A stretch of DNA of 64,000 nt. Source: Acidobacteriota bacterium. Its GTDB lineage: Bacteria; Acidobacteriota; Terriglobia; Terriglobales; SCQP01. Positions 18,129 to 27,163 of this stretch are shown here, in pieces (position 1 is the stretch's first letter; the number at the start of each line of letters is the position of its first letter). Below the pieces are notes generated by a model. It did no database searches, was not told the DNA's origin, and was given only the letters and a program-made list of their open reading frames with translations. The DNA is taken from positions 18,159 through 82,158 of the forward strand of contig JAKASR010000017.1 in NCBI GenBank assembly GCA_021818955.1, read 5' to 3'. Position numbers and translations under genes: made by a program.

Positions 18129-18872
18129 GTGCTGATGCTTTCTTCCTACATGCAACGCTTTTATCCTGAATCCCGTTTTGGTGGGTTTACCAATTACGAT
18201 GGTACGGTTGCATTTTACTCGCGGATTCATTCTTTGCTCGAACCACAATCAATCGTTTTAGATATCGGTTGCGGGCATGGAAAACGTCAAAATGATCCTT
18301 CGAAATTACATTCTCGTTTACGTGATTTGCGACCTCATGTCCGGCGCGTAATTGGCATTGATGTGGATCTCTCAGCTGCATCCAATCCCACTCTGCATGA
18401 ATTTCGTGCAATTCATAATTCTGGTTGGCCAGTAGAGAATAATTCTGTGGATCTTGCCTTTTCTGATTATGTTTTGGAACATGTCCAACAACCTGGGGAG
18501 TTTTTTCTGGAATGCTTTCGGGTGCTTCGCCCCGGAGGCATCTTGTGTCTGCGTACGGTCAATGTTTGGGGTTATGTTGGCTTGATTGCGCGCCTTATTC
18601 CTAATCGTCATCATTTTTCCGTTTTGAAGCGAGTGTCAGCTCCACGCCAGGAAGCGTACCCTACGTTTTATCGTTGCAATACATTGAGGAGTCTGCGGAG
18701 GATATTGGGCCAAACAGGATTTGATGCTGTGGTTTGGAGCATTGATTCGGAACCGCATTATGTGGACTTCGGTGTCTGGGCCTATGCACTGGGCGTTTTA
18801 TATCAACGCTATGCTTTGGCTTCTTTCCGTAATAATTTAATTGCCTTTGCCCGCAAGCCGGTGGCTGTTTGA
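18129..18872 (+). CDS. Class I SAM-dependent methyltransferase
   Basis: About 247 residues. Motif I is IVLDIGCGHGKR (near residue 42-53), the acidic residue follows in IGIDVDLSAAS, and the catalytic-pocket segment is VDLAFSDYVLEHVQQPGEF with LRPGGILCLRT after it. GTG 18129 lies 4 bases after AGGA (18121-18124); ATG 18135 is the alternative. The gene is clearly AT-richer than the cluster before it (line 18421-18480 has 24 G+C of 60, line 17701-17760 has 45 of 60), so it may have been acquired separately. Acceptor unknown. Confidence 0.75.
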   Translation: MLMLSSYMQRFYPESRFGGFTNYDGTVAFYSRIHSLLEPQSIVLDIGCGHGKRQNDPSKLHSRLRDLRPHVRRVIGIDVDLSAASNPTLHEFRAIHNSGWPVENNSVDLAFSDYVLEHVQQPGEFFLECFRVLRPGGILCLRTVNVWGYVGLIARLIPNRHHFSVLKRVSAPRQEAYPTFYRCNTLRSLRRILGQTGFDAVVWSIDSEPHYVDFGVWAYALGVLYQRYALASFRNNLIAFARKPVAV

Positions 18873-18930
18873 AGCGGATCATGAATGGTTCCGTATTCAT
18901 TTTCTTTCTTCTTTAGCTATTTTTGTTCAT

Positions 18931-20949
18931 ATGAAAGTCTTGCATATCAAAGATACGTACATGGAACAGGGTGGGGGCCCTGATTTTGCCTTGACGCAGA
19001 TTACCGATTGGTTATCTTCGCAAGGAATTGATGTTGCCATTGCTACCGTGGATATAAGCCATGACATTACTTTGCACCAGCAAACTAAAATAAACGGTGG
19101 CATCACTTTACACCGTTTTCCCGGGCATATGTTCTTCCGTTGGACTTATTCAATGGATTTTTTACGATGGTTGCGAAAGCATTGCCGCGAATTTGATCTG
19201 GTCCATGTGCACGGTTTGTTTTCTCAGCCATGCAATCTGGCTTGCCGTATCGCATATTCGCAAAACGTTCCATATATTGTCCGTACTGCGGGCTCGTTAG
19301 ATCCAACCAGCATGAAATATAATTATTGGAAAAAATTACCCTATTACTATCTCATGGAAAATAAATACCTTATGTTGGCGGCCTCGATTCATGCGACATC
19401 AAGGGCGGAAGCTAGAGCGTTGCGGGATTGGGGATTGAAAAATATAACCATCATCCCACATGGCATTCGTAGTACTTTTGTCGCACCCAAAAAGAAGGAA
19501 TCACACGATGTGCTTAAGCTTTTATATCTGTCACGATTGGATCCGATCAAAGGTCTGGAAATTACATTGCATTCTTTGGCGATATTATTGAAAAATAATA
19601 TAAATGTGGAATTATGGATTGCTGGCAGTGGCCATGATAATTATTTGGGGAAATTAAAGCAGTTGGTGGATAGTTTGCAGCTTTCCGCGCATGTGCGTTG
19701 GTTCGGCTGGGCGAATCAGGCTTTGAAATTTAAACTATTTCGTGACGCTGATATTTTCGTATTAGCTTCTTATCATGAAAATTTCGGCGTCGCCGTTGTG
19801 GAAGCAATGGAAGCGGGACTGCCGGTTGTGATTTCTGATCAGGTTGCTTTGGCGGAAGAGATCCAACAGGCAGACGCCGGACGGATTGTACCGGCGGGTG
19901 ATGCTTCGGCTCTGGCGGGGGCGATTGAAACCTTGCTGCCTGTATCAGCGCGTCGCCAGTGCGGCGAAAATGCCGGTGCTTTAGTGCGGCAACGGTTTAC
20001 CTTGGATGCCTGTGGGCAGGCTCATCTTCGTTTGTATGAGCGGTTGGTATCGGGCAGGTTGTCTGCTGACTCCGTGCGGCCATTGCGCAAGTCTATGACT
20101 GCAAGTCATAACGGCATCAAGGTGATTTTAAGTGCTGATGATTTTGGTTATTCCGGAGATACCGTTAAGGCCACCATTGCATTATTGGAACGCCGCGTAT
20201 TGACGAGTGCTTCGATTATGGCTAATATGCCGGCTACTGCGGACGCTATTGCGTATGCTCGCTATCGTTGCCATGCTGGTTTTGGCATTCATTTGACATT
20301 TGCGGGCGATGCCTCTGAACGGCCCGTATCGAATCCTTGTAATATTCCTTCGCTGGTGAATTCATCCGGCCGGTTTTTGTCAACACGGGTGTTTTATCGG
20401 CGTGTTTTGTCGGGTCGTCTGTGTTATCGAGAGATTTTGTTGGAAATGGAAGCGCAAATAAAATTGTTGCTTGATGCCGGGGTGCGGCTCGTGTATGCCG
20501 ATTCTCATGGACATATTCATAAATTCTCGATTTTCCGCCGCGCGCTCCAGGAAGTTCTGCCTAAATATGGAATTCGTGGTGTCCGTATCGCCCAGAATTA
20601 TTATTTTCGGCCGCAATATCTCCGGCCTACTTGGTGGCTGGGAAATTATTGGAGCCAAAGGCTCCGTTCGCAATTTATTACCACGGATTATTTCTTTATG
20701 CCTACGGATAGTTATCTTCCTGACCGCTGGGCGGAGCTATTGATTAGCCGGTTTCCTAAATCAGGAATAATCGAGGTTGGTTTTCATCCCGGTCTTATGG
20801 AATCTTGGAGGCGGTCTGAATATGATTATCTATTACAATTGAGAGACTTATTGGATAAGACGGGCCATCTATGCTTATCTTGGGATGATCTTATGGCTTC
20901 GCATGCAGCTCAGGAGCGGGGAAGAGCGCAAACGAATTCGATTGTTTAA
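18931..20949 (+). CDS. Fusion: GT4 glycosyltransferase + YdjC/ChbG-type carbohydrate deacetylase
   Basis: 672 residues. Residues 1 to about 375 are a GT-B family 4 transferase: VLHIKDTYMEQGGGPDFALTQ, IIPHGIRSTFV, LLYLSRLDPIKGLE, and ASYHENFGVAVVEAMEAGLPVV carrying the E-x7-E motif. From about residue 389 a second complete domain of the YdjC/ChbG/HpnK family follows: ILSADDFGYS (metal-binding Asp pair), GIHLTF, DSHGHIHKF and VGFHPGL with the conserved histidines. The polypeptide could add an N-acetylated sugar and then deacetylate it. An internal ATG at 20095 marks the junction, so independent translation of the second half is possible. AT-rich like its upstream neighbour. ATG 18931 chosen at MKVLHIKD. 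Confidence 0.8.
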   Translation: MKVLHIKDTYMEQGGGPDFALTQITDWLSSQGIDVAIATVDISHDITLHQQTKINGGITLHRFPGHMFFRWTYSMDFLRWLRKHCREFDLVHVHGLFSQPCNLACRIAYSQNVPYIVRTAGSLDPTSMKYNYWKKLPYYYLMENKYLMLAASIHATSRAEARALRDWGLKNITIIPHGIRSTFVAPKKKESHDVLKLLYLSRLDPIKGLEITLHSLAILLKNNINVELWIAGSGHDNYLGKLKQLVDSLQLSAHVRWFGWANQALKFKLFRDADIFVLASYHENFGVAVVEAMEAGLPVVISDQVALAEEIQQADAGRIVPAGDASALAGAIETLLPVSARRQCGENAGALVRQRFTLDACGQAHLRLYERLVSGRLSADSVRPLRKSMTASHNGIKVILSADDFGYSGDTVKATIALLERRVLTSASIMANMPATADAIAYARYRCHAGFGIHLTFAGDASERPVSNPCNIPSLVNSSGRFLSTRVFYRRVLSGRLCYREILLEMEAQIKLLLDAGVRLVYADSHGHIHKFSIFRRALQEVLPKYGIRGVRIAQNYYFRPQYLRPTWWLGNYWSQRLRSQFITTDYFFMPTDSYLPDRWAELLISRFPKSGIIEVGFHPGLMESWRRSEYDYLLQLRDLLDKTGHLCLSWDDLMASHAAQERGRAQTNSIV

Positions 20950-21039
20950 ACGTTGGCTCTTTATTGAAAATAAAGGTTGTATTTTCATGGTTGGATTGGG
21001 TTGGTTTGGGTTTATCTTGTTTGCTTCAACATTTTCATT

Positions 21040-21924
21040 ATGTCGATTTCTAATCTCGCCGTAATCATTTTGACGATGAATGAGGAACGCAACCTGTCCT
21101 ATGCGCTCGATTCAGTTTGCGGTTGGGCCGGTGAGGTGCATGTATTGGATTCTGGTAGTACTGATGGGACCTGTGCCCTGGCTCTGGCGCGTGGTTGCGT
21201 GGTGACTCATCATGCGTTTGTTAGTTATCCCGCGCAACGCAATTTTGCCTTGCGCGAGCTGCCTATCGCCGCCGAATGGGTGCTGTTTCTTGATGCCGAT
21301 GAGCAGGTCACTCCGGAATTGCGCCAGGAAATTTCGCGGTTATTGCAAACTAACCCGCGGGAAAATGGCTTTTTGATTAAATATAAGTTGATCTGGATGG
21401 GACGTTGGATTCGCCGGGGTTATTATCCTGTCTGGTTGCATCGTTTAATACGGCGCAACGAGGCATATTATCCTGATCGTGCGATTAATGAACATGTACG
21501 GGTCGAAGGGATAATTGGTAAGCTGCGGTTCGATTTGATCCACGAGGATCATAAGGGTATTGCCGTGTGGATCGCCCGCCATAATCGTTACGCCGAGCTC
21601 GAAGCCCGTGAGTTTCTTCGTATGCTGGTTGACCCACCACCGGCTCGTTTCTGGAATGCAACGCAGGCCGAGCGGACTACTTGGATCCGTCTTCATGTCT
21701 GGCGCCGCCTCCCTCGCCTGTTCCGGCCTTTTCTTTATTTCTTTTACCGCTATTTTGCTCGTGGCGGTTTTCTCGATGGGCTGCCCGGTTTTGTCTATCA
21801 TTTTTTGCATGGTCTCTGGTATCAATTCCTGATCGATTTGCATTGCCTGGACATGGAGCCTTCTTCCTGCCTGAAAACCGGGAATCCTGTCGAGGTGGCA
21901 AAAAGGAAAGGTGCGGGGCTTTAG
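21040..21924 (+). CDS. GT2 glycosyltransferase, WaaE/KdtX-like
   Basis: 294 residues from ATG 21040 (MSISNLAVIILTMNEE). Family 2 inverting transferase of the lipopolysaccharide core glucosyltransferase type: nucleotide-binding AVIILTMNEERNLSYAL, VLDSGSTDGT, the metal-binding LFLDADEQV, RAINEHV and HEDHKGIAVW. The C-terminus ends in a hydrophobic amphipathic region FLYFFYRYFARGGFLDGLPGF typical of the subfamily. A diverged paralogue lies at 22945-23838. A longer upstream TTG start is possible but adds a non-conserved hydrophobic stretch. Confidence 0.85.
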   Translation: MSISNLAVIILTMNEERNLSYALDSVCGWAGEVHVLDSGSTDGTCALALARGCVVTHHAFVSYPAQRNFALRELPIAAEWVLFLDADEQVTPELRQEISRLLQTNPRENGFLIKYKLIWMGRWIRRGYYPVWLHRLIRRNEAYYPDRAINEHVRVEGIIGKLRFDLIHEDHKGIAVWIARHNRYAELEAREFLRMLVDPPPARFWNATQAERTTWIRLHVWRRLPRLFRPFLYFFYRYFARGGFLDGLPGFVYHFLHGLWYQFLIDLHCLDMEPSSCLKTGNPVEVAKRKGAGL

Positions 21925-21985
21925 CTGTGCTACGGTTCGGCTTTCGCCAGATTCCTGCCTGTTGCTCTTGCCTTCTGAGTCATTC

Positions 21986-22756
21986 ATGCAAATGGAAAAA
22001 AACGCGGTTCAAGCTTATTGGAACAAGCGCCCTTGCGGTTTCGCCGAAGTCGAGTCGGATGCCGGCCCGGAAACCGGCTTCGCCCGCCATGCCCGGCTGC
22101 GCTATGCGCGCGAGCCGGAAATTCTGGAATTTGCCCGCTTCGAGCGCTGGCGGGATTGCCGCGTCCTCGAAATTGGCGTCGGCATCGGCGCCGACTATAC
22201 CCGCTTTCTCCGCGCCGGAGCCCGCGCCACGGGCGTGGATCTGTCCTCCCAATCCATTCGCCTGGCGTTCCAGAACGCGCTCGCCCAGGGGCTCGCCCCG
22301 CAATTATCGAATGCCGATGCCGAGTCCCTCCCGTTTGCCGAGGCTGGCTTCGATCTGGTCTATTCCTGGGGCGTGTTGCATCACTCCCCCGATCTGCAAC
22401 GTACCATCCGCGAAGTGCATCGTGTGCTGAAGCCGGGCGCGGAGTGCCGCATCATGCTTTATAACCGCCGCTCGTTGCTGGCTTTGCAATGCTATCTGCG
22501 CTATGGCCTCGGCCGGCTGCACCCCTTCGCCCCCCTCTCGCGGCTTATCAGTGACCATATTGAAAGTCCGGGCACCCAGGCCTTGACCAAAAAGGAAGTT
22601 CACGCGCTTTTCCGTATGTTTTCCTCCGTTCAGGTCCATTCCGTGCCCACCGTTTACGACCTGCGCCTCGGCCGCCGCCGCTTTGCTCCCCATGCCCTGC
22701 TTCGCTTCGTGCCCCGCTCGCTCGGCTGGTTCCTTTTAATTCGCGCCGTAAAATAA
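21986..22756 (+). CDS. Class I SAM-dependent methyltransferase
   Basis: 256 residues. Motif I VLEIGVGIGADYTRFL is at about 54-69, then TGVDLSSQSI and FDLVYSWGVLHHSPD with HRVLKPGAECRIMLYN, all standard for class I methyltransferases. ATG 21986 (MQMEKNAVQAYWNKRPCGF) was chosen because the AYWNKRPCG start is common in this subfamily; a longer frame upstream is non-conserved. It separates two paralogous GT2 genes. G+C is again high, unlike 18.1-21.1 kb. Acceptor unknown, presumably a sugar of the same glycan. Confidence 0.75.
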   Translation: MQMEKNAVQAYWNKRPCGFAEVESDAGPETGFARHARLRYAREPEILEFARFERWRDCRVLEIGVGIGADYTRFLRAGARATGVDLSSQSIRLAFQNALAQGLAPQLSNADAESLPFAEAGFDLVYSWGVLHHSPDLQRTIREVHRVLKPGAECRIMLYNRRSLLALQCYLRYGLGRLHPFAPLSRLISDHIESPGTQALTKKEVHALFRMFSSVQVHSVPTVYDLRLGRRRFAPHALLRFVPRSLGWFLLIRAVK

Positions 22757-22944
22757 GGTTCGCGCTTTATTTTGATTATGTAGTGTAAGATCATCCACCA
22801 TTAAATGAGACACGTCGCTTTTTGGCTTCGCGACCGCAAAATCATCCTTAACTTACTCATATCAATAGCTTTGATTGTCAAGTTGGATGTGTTTCAAATG
22901 CCTGCCGTGTCTCGCTTTTGCAATAGCTTCAGGCGCTTCATCCC

Positions 22945-23838
22945 ATGCAAGCCTCGAATCTCGCGGTTATCATCCTGACCCTCAATCAGGAACCCAACCT
23001 GCCGCATGCCCTCATGTCGGTGTGCGGCTGGGCGGATGAAGTGCATGTCGTTGATGCCGGCAGCACCGACCTGACCTGCGAGCTGGCCCTGGCTCGCGGT
23101 TGTGTGCTGACGCATCATCCCTTCCAGGGCCATGCCGCCCAGTGCAACTATGCCCTCCGCGAACTGCCCATCGCCGCCGAATGGGTGCTCTTTCTCGAAC
23201 CCTATGAGCAGGTTAGCCCGCGGTTGCGCGAGGAAATCTCCCGCCTGATCGCCTCCCGGCCGGAAGCTAACGGCTTTCTTATCAAGCGCCGCCTGATCTG
23301 GATGAACCGTTTCATCCGGCATGGCGATTATGGCCCGGTCTGGTCGTTGCGCCTGGTGCGCCGCCGCTTTGCTCGTTGCCTCGCGTCCAGGGAGCATGCT
23401 TTTTTTCAGGTCTCCGGCGCTATTGGCAAACTTCGCGCCGACCTGTTGCAACAAGACCGCAAAGGCCTCGACGCCTGGATCGATCTCCATAACCGCACCG
23501 CGCCGCTTCAGGCCAAATCCTTATTGCTCCCGGCGGCTCGCTCCTTGAACCCGCGCGGCGGTTATGATTCCTGCCCGGAGCGCTCGGCCAGCCTCCACCG
23601 CCATATCTGGAATCGCTTGCCTCCGATGTTTCGCCCTTTCCTTAATTTCAGCTATCACTACTTCCTGCTTGGCGGCTTTCTCGATGGCGTGCCCGGTTTC
23701 TGTTATCACTTTTTAGAAGGCTTTTGGTACCCCTTGCTGGTGAATTATTATTTTCGGGAAATGCGGCGCCTGCCCGCGTTGCAATCCGTCTTCGTTTCGC
23801 CCTCCACCCTCGGTAGCAGCGCCGATCCCGATTCCTAA
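22945..23838 (+). CDS. Diverged GT2 glycosyltransferase paralogue lacking DxD
   Basis: 297 residues, clearly related to the protein at 21040 over the whole length (SNLAVIILT, HALMSVCGWADEVHV, ALRELPIAAEWVLFL). At the metal-binding position LDADEQV is replaced by LEPYEQV; RAINEHV has become ASREHAFF and HEDHK has become QQDRK. The residues normally needed for divalent metal and acceptor catalysis are therefore lost while the frame stays intact, which suggests either a non-catalytic partner or early decay. The 188-base gap before it shows no clear promoter. Confidence 0.75.
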   Translation: MQASNLAVIILTLNQEPNLPHALMSVCGWADEVHVVDAGSTDLTCELALARGCVLTHHPFQGHAAQCNYALRELPIAAEWVLFLEPYEQVSPRLREEISRLIASRPEANGFLIKRRLIWMNRFIRHGDYGPVWSLRLVRRRFARCLASREHAFFQVSGAIGKLRADLLQQDRKGLDAWIDLHNRTAPLQAKSLLLPAARSLNPRGGYDSCPERSASLHRHIWNRLPPMFRPFLNFSYHYFLLGGFLDGVPGFCYHFLEGFWYPLLVNYYFREMRRLPALQSVFVSPSTLGSSADPDS

Positions 23839-23843
23839 AACGT

Positions 23844-25823
23844 ATGTGTGGCATCCAAGGTTGGATTTCGCCTCCCCGGCGCTTCCAGCCTGACCTTAAA
23901 CTGCTCTCCCATCGCGGCCCGGACGATGCCGGCGTCGTGCGCCTGCCGGCCGGCAATAGCGCCTGGGAAATCGGCCTGGTGCACAACCGCCTCGCCATCA
24001 TTGACCTCTCGCCCGCGGGCCACCAGCCCATGCGCAATGCCGACGGCTCGCTGTGGGTGACCTTCAACGGCGAAATCTATAACTACCCCGAACTAGCCCG
24101 GGAATTGCGCGAACGCGGCTATCACTTTCAGTCGCGCTCCGATACCGAGGTGTTGCTGCACGGCTATAGCGAGTGGGGCGAGCGCCTGCCGGAACGCTTG
24201 CGTGGCATGTTTGCCTTCGCGCTCTGGGATGTGGCGCGCGAACGCCTCTTTCTGGCCCGGGATCGCCTCGGCAAAAAACCGCTGTTTTACGCCCTCGCGC
24301 CCGAGCGCTTCGCCTTCGCCTCGGAAATCAAGGCGATTCTGGCTGCCGGCTTCCCCGCCGCGCCCGATCCGGAAGCGCTCGATCATTATCTGACCTATCT
24401 CTATTTCCCGCCGCCCTACACCGCCTTTCGTGGCATTCGCAAGCTGCCTCCGGCGCATGCCATGATGCTCGAGTTGCGCAACGGAGAGATGGCCCCTCGC
24501 TCCTGGCGTTATTGGGATTCCCTGCCCAGCGCCGGCGACCCTCTCGGCGATGATTATCCGGGCGTTGTCGCGCGGCTGCGCGAGTTGATTGAAGATGCCG
24601 TTCGCGTGCGGCTGATGAGCGATGTTCCCCTCGGCGTCCTGCTCAGTGGCGGGCTCGATTCCAGCGCCATTGCCGCCCAGGCTGCGCGCCATTCCACCAC
24701 CCGGCTGCGCAGCTTTACCGTCGCCTTCCCCGAGGATAGTCACTACGATGAACAGCAGGATGCGGCGCAAGTCTCGGCCGCGCTGCATCTGGAGCATCGG
24801 GTGCTGGTGTCGCGCGCCGATAGCGCCGCCCATCTGACCACGGTAGTGCGGCACTTCGATGAGCCTTTTGGTAATCCGACCGCCATCCTGGAATTTGAAC
24901 TGACCCGCCTGACCCGCCAGTTCATCACCGTGGCCCTTTCCGGCGAAGGCGGAGACGAGTTGTTTTTGGGTTACCCCCGCTATGCCGGCGCGCGTCTGGC
25001 CGGCGCCTACCGGCATCTGCCGCAATGGCTGACGCGCGGACTGGTGGCCAATCTTTCCGCGCGGCTGACCGATGCCAGCGACGGCCGGCACGGCTTCCGC
25101 CGCCTGCGCGAGTTCGCCGAGTCGGGCTGGCAACCGCTGGAAGATGCCTATTTGCGCTGGGTCGGCTATTTCTCCCCTGCCGAAAAAGCCGCGCTCTATA
25201 CGCCCGCCTTCCGCCAGGCGGCGTCTGGCGCCGACCCCGCCGACTTCCTGCGCCGCCGTTTTCAGCAGGGCGCCGCGCTCGACCCGCTCTCCCGCCTCAG
25301 CTACGTCGATCTGGAATCGTTCCTCTGCTGCAACGTCCTGGAATATTCCGACCGCATGTCCATGGCCAACTCGCTCGAGATCCGTTGTCCGCTGACCGAC
25401 CAGCATCTGGTTGAGTTTGCTTTGCGCCTGCCGGCTTCCTGGAAAATGCGCCGGCTGCGCGGCAAGAGCATTTTGAAAGAGGCGATCGCTCCCTGGCTGC
25501 CCGCGGCCACGTTGCGCAAGCCTAAATTGGGTTTCAATCCGCCCGCCGGCAAATGGATGCGCCATGACCTGGCTCCGGCGCTCCAGGCGCTGCTCGGCGC
25601 TCCCCGGATCGAGCAGCGCGGCTGGTTTCAGCCGGCCGCCGTCGCTTCCCTGATCGAAGCCCATCGCGCCGGCCGGCGTGATTACTCGCTGCAACTCTGG
25701 GCGCTGCTGGCGCTTGAGGTCTGGCAGATGATGCTGCTGGACGGCGTGAGCGAAGAAGAAATTCGTGAACGCTACTTCCACCTGCCGGCGGCCGCGACGG
25801 CTGCGCTGGGGACGGCCCAATGA
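23844..25823 (+). CDS. asnB: Glutamine-dependent asparagine synthetase family amidotransferase
   Basis: 659 residues with Cys2 (MCGIQGWISPP), LLSHRGPDDAGVV, VTFNGEIYNYPEL and the P-loop VLLSGGLDSSAIAAQ (about residues 265-279), plus ALSGEGGDELFLGYPRY. A full bifunctional glutaminase/ATP-dependent amidotransferase. Together with the genes at 6915 and 16210 it makes three asn-synthetase-like enzymes in one glycan locus, which suggests extensive amide decoration. Only 5 bases separate it from the preceding gene, and it overlaps the next by ATGA, so it is co-transcribed. Confidence 0.88.
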   Translation: MCGIQGWISPPRRFQPDLKLLSHRGPDDAGVVRLPAGNSAWEIGLVHNRLAIIDLSPAGHQPMRNADGSLWVTFNGEIYNYPELARELRERGYHFQSRSDTEVLLHGYSEWGERLPERLRGMFAFALWDVARERLFLARDRLGKKPLFYALAPERFAFASEIKAILAAGFPAAPDPEALDHYLTYLYFPPPYTAFRGIRKLPPAHAMMLELRNGEMAPRSWRYWDSLPSAGDPLGDDYPGVVARLRELIEDAVRVRLMSDVPLGVLLSGGLDSSAIAAQAARHSTTRLRSFTVAFPEDSHYDEQQDAAQVSAALHLEHRVLVSRADSAAHLTTVVRHFDEPFGNPTAILEFELTRLTRQFITVALSGEGGDELFLGYPRYAGARLAGAYRHLPQWLTRGLVANLSARLTDASDGRHGFRRLREFAESGWQPLEDAYLRWVGYFSPAEKAALYTPAFRQAASGADPADFLRRRFQQGAALDPLSRLSYVDLESFLCCNVLEYSDRMSMANSLEIRCPLTDQHLVEFALRLPASWKMRRLRGKSILKEAIAPWLPAATLRKPKLGFNPPAGKWMRHDLAPALQALLGAPRIEQRGWFQPAAVASLIEAHRAGRRDYSLQLWALLALEVWQMMLLDGVSEEEIRERYFHLPAAATAALGTAQ

Positions 25824-27109
25824 AAATTCTGATCGTCAGCCAGTATTTTCCGCCGGAGGTGGGCGCGCCCGCGGCCCGCATTGCGGAAATCGCCGCCGCC
25901 TGGCGTGAACTGGGCGACGATGTGCGGGTGCTGACCGGCTTTCCCAACCATCCTCGCGGACGCGTCTTTCCTGGCTATCGTGCCCGCATCTGGCGCGGCT
26001 TCTGTCGCGATCTGCATCGCGGCGTTCCCGTTTATCGCACCTGGTTGTTTCCCGCCGCCAACAGTGGCACCTGGTTGCGCGCGGGTAACTATGCCAGTTT
26101 CTGCGCTTCCGCCGCCGCCACCGGCGCCTGCCTCCGTTTCCGTCCCGATATTGTGATCGGCACCTCCCCTCAGATTCTGTGCGCGCTTGCGGCCCGCGGT
26201 ATCGCCCGGGTCAAGCGGGCGCGTTTCATCTTTGAAGTGCGCGACATTTGGCCCGAATCCCTGGCCGCGGTCTCGGCGGCCTCCGAAAGTGCCCTGATTT
26301 ATCGCGGTATTGCCGCCATCGCCGACCGCCTGTATCGCGCCGCCGATCGAGTCACCGTGGTCAGCCCCGCCTTCATTCCCGAATTGGAAGCCCGCGGTGT
26401 GCCGCGCGAGAAAATTGAGACGGTGCTGGCCGGATATTCTCCCCGCTTGTTTCACCCCGCCGCCCAACCCGCCGATCGCGCGCTCTTAGGCGCCCGCAAT
26501 GGCGATTTTCTGGTCGCCTACATCGGCACCATCGGCATGGCCCATGGAACCGACATTCTGCTGGATGCCGCCGAGCGTCTGCGCGGTGAGGCCGGCATTC
26601 GCTTCGCCATTGTCGGCGACGGCGCTGGCCGCCACCGTTTGCAGCGCGATTTGGAGCGCCGCGGGCTCAACAACGTGGCCCTGCTCGGCGCCAAAACCTG
26701 GGCGGAAATCCCCGGCTTGCTCGCTGCTTGCGATGCCGTTTTGGTCACTTTGCGCGATGCGCCGCTGTTTGCCCGGGTCATCCCCACCAAGATGCTCGAA
26801 GCCATGGCGGTCGGCCGGCCCTTGATTTTAGCTGTGCGCGGCCAGGCACGGCAGATGCTGCATCAGGCCGGCGCCGGTCTGGCGATTTCTCCCGGCTCGG
26901 TCGACGAACTGGTGCAGGCTACGCTGGCGCTGCGATCGAATCCCCCGCTGGCGGTCGCCATGGGCCAGTGCGGCGCCGCTTTTGTTCGCGAGCATCACGG
27001 GTTCCCGGCGCTCGCCAGGCATTACTCGCAACTCGCCGCCTCGCTGGTTCAACCGCATCCCGCGGGCGAGCCGCTCGCCAAAACCACGACCTCGACACCG
27101 GGGATTTGA
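25820..27109 (+). CDS. GT4 glycosyltransferase, WbuB-like
   Basis: 429 residues. N-terminal MKILIVSQYFPPEVGAPAAR and VLTGFPNHPRGRVFPGY with FEVRDIWPESLAA identify the WbuB/WcaI-like group of family 4 transferases, which usually move an N-acetylated amino sugar. The donor-side motif is VIPTKMLEAMAVGRPLILA near residue 318. The last 25 residues are low-complexity (Thr/Pro). ATGA overlap with asnB upstream means translational coupling. Confidence 0.85.
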   Translation: MKILIVSQYFPPEVGAPAARIAEIAAAWRELGDDVRVLTGFPNHPRGRVFPGYRARIWRGFCRDLHRGVPVYRTWLFPAANSGTWLRAGNYASFCASAAATGACLRFRPDIVIGTSPQILCALAARGIARVKRARFIFEVRDIWPESLAAVSAASESALIYRGIAAIADRLYRAADRVTVVSPAFIPELEARGVPREKIETVLAGYSPRLFHPAAQPADRALLGARNGDFLVAYIGTIGMAHGTDILLDAAERLRGEAGIRFAIVGDGAGRHRLQRDLERRGLNNVALLGAKTWAEIPGLLAACDAVLVTLRDAPLFARVIPTKMLEAMAVGRPLILAVRGQARQMLHQAGAGLAISPGSVDELVQATLALRSNPPLAVAMGQCGAAFVREHHGFPALARHYSQLAASLVQPHPAGEPLAKTTTSTPGI

Positions 27110-27163
27110 TCGCCCCGATTTTTCGAATCGCGCTCGAATCGCGCGAAACCTCATTTTTTTCTT

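Noticed and set aside
24093..25820. 575-residue minus-strand frame
   Set aside because: Antisense shadow of the intact asnB gene; composition is typical of a complement translation.
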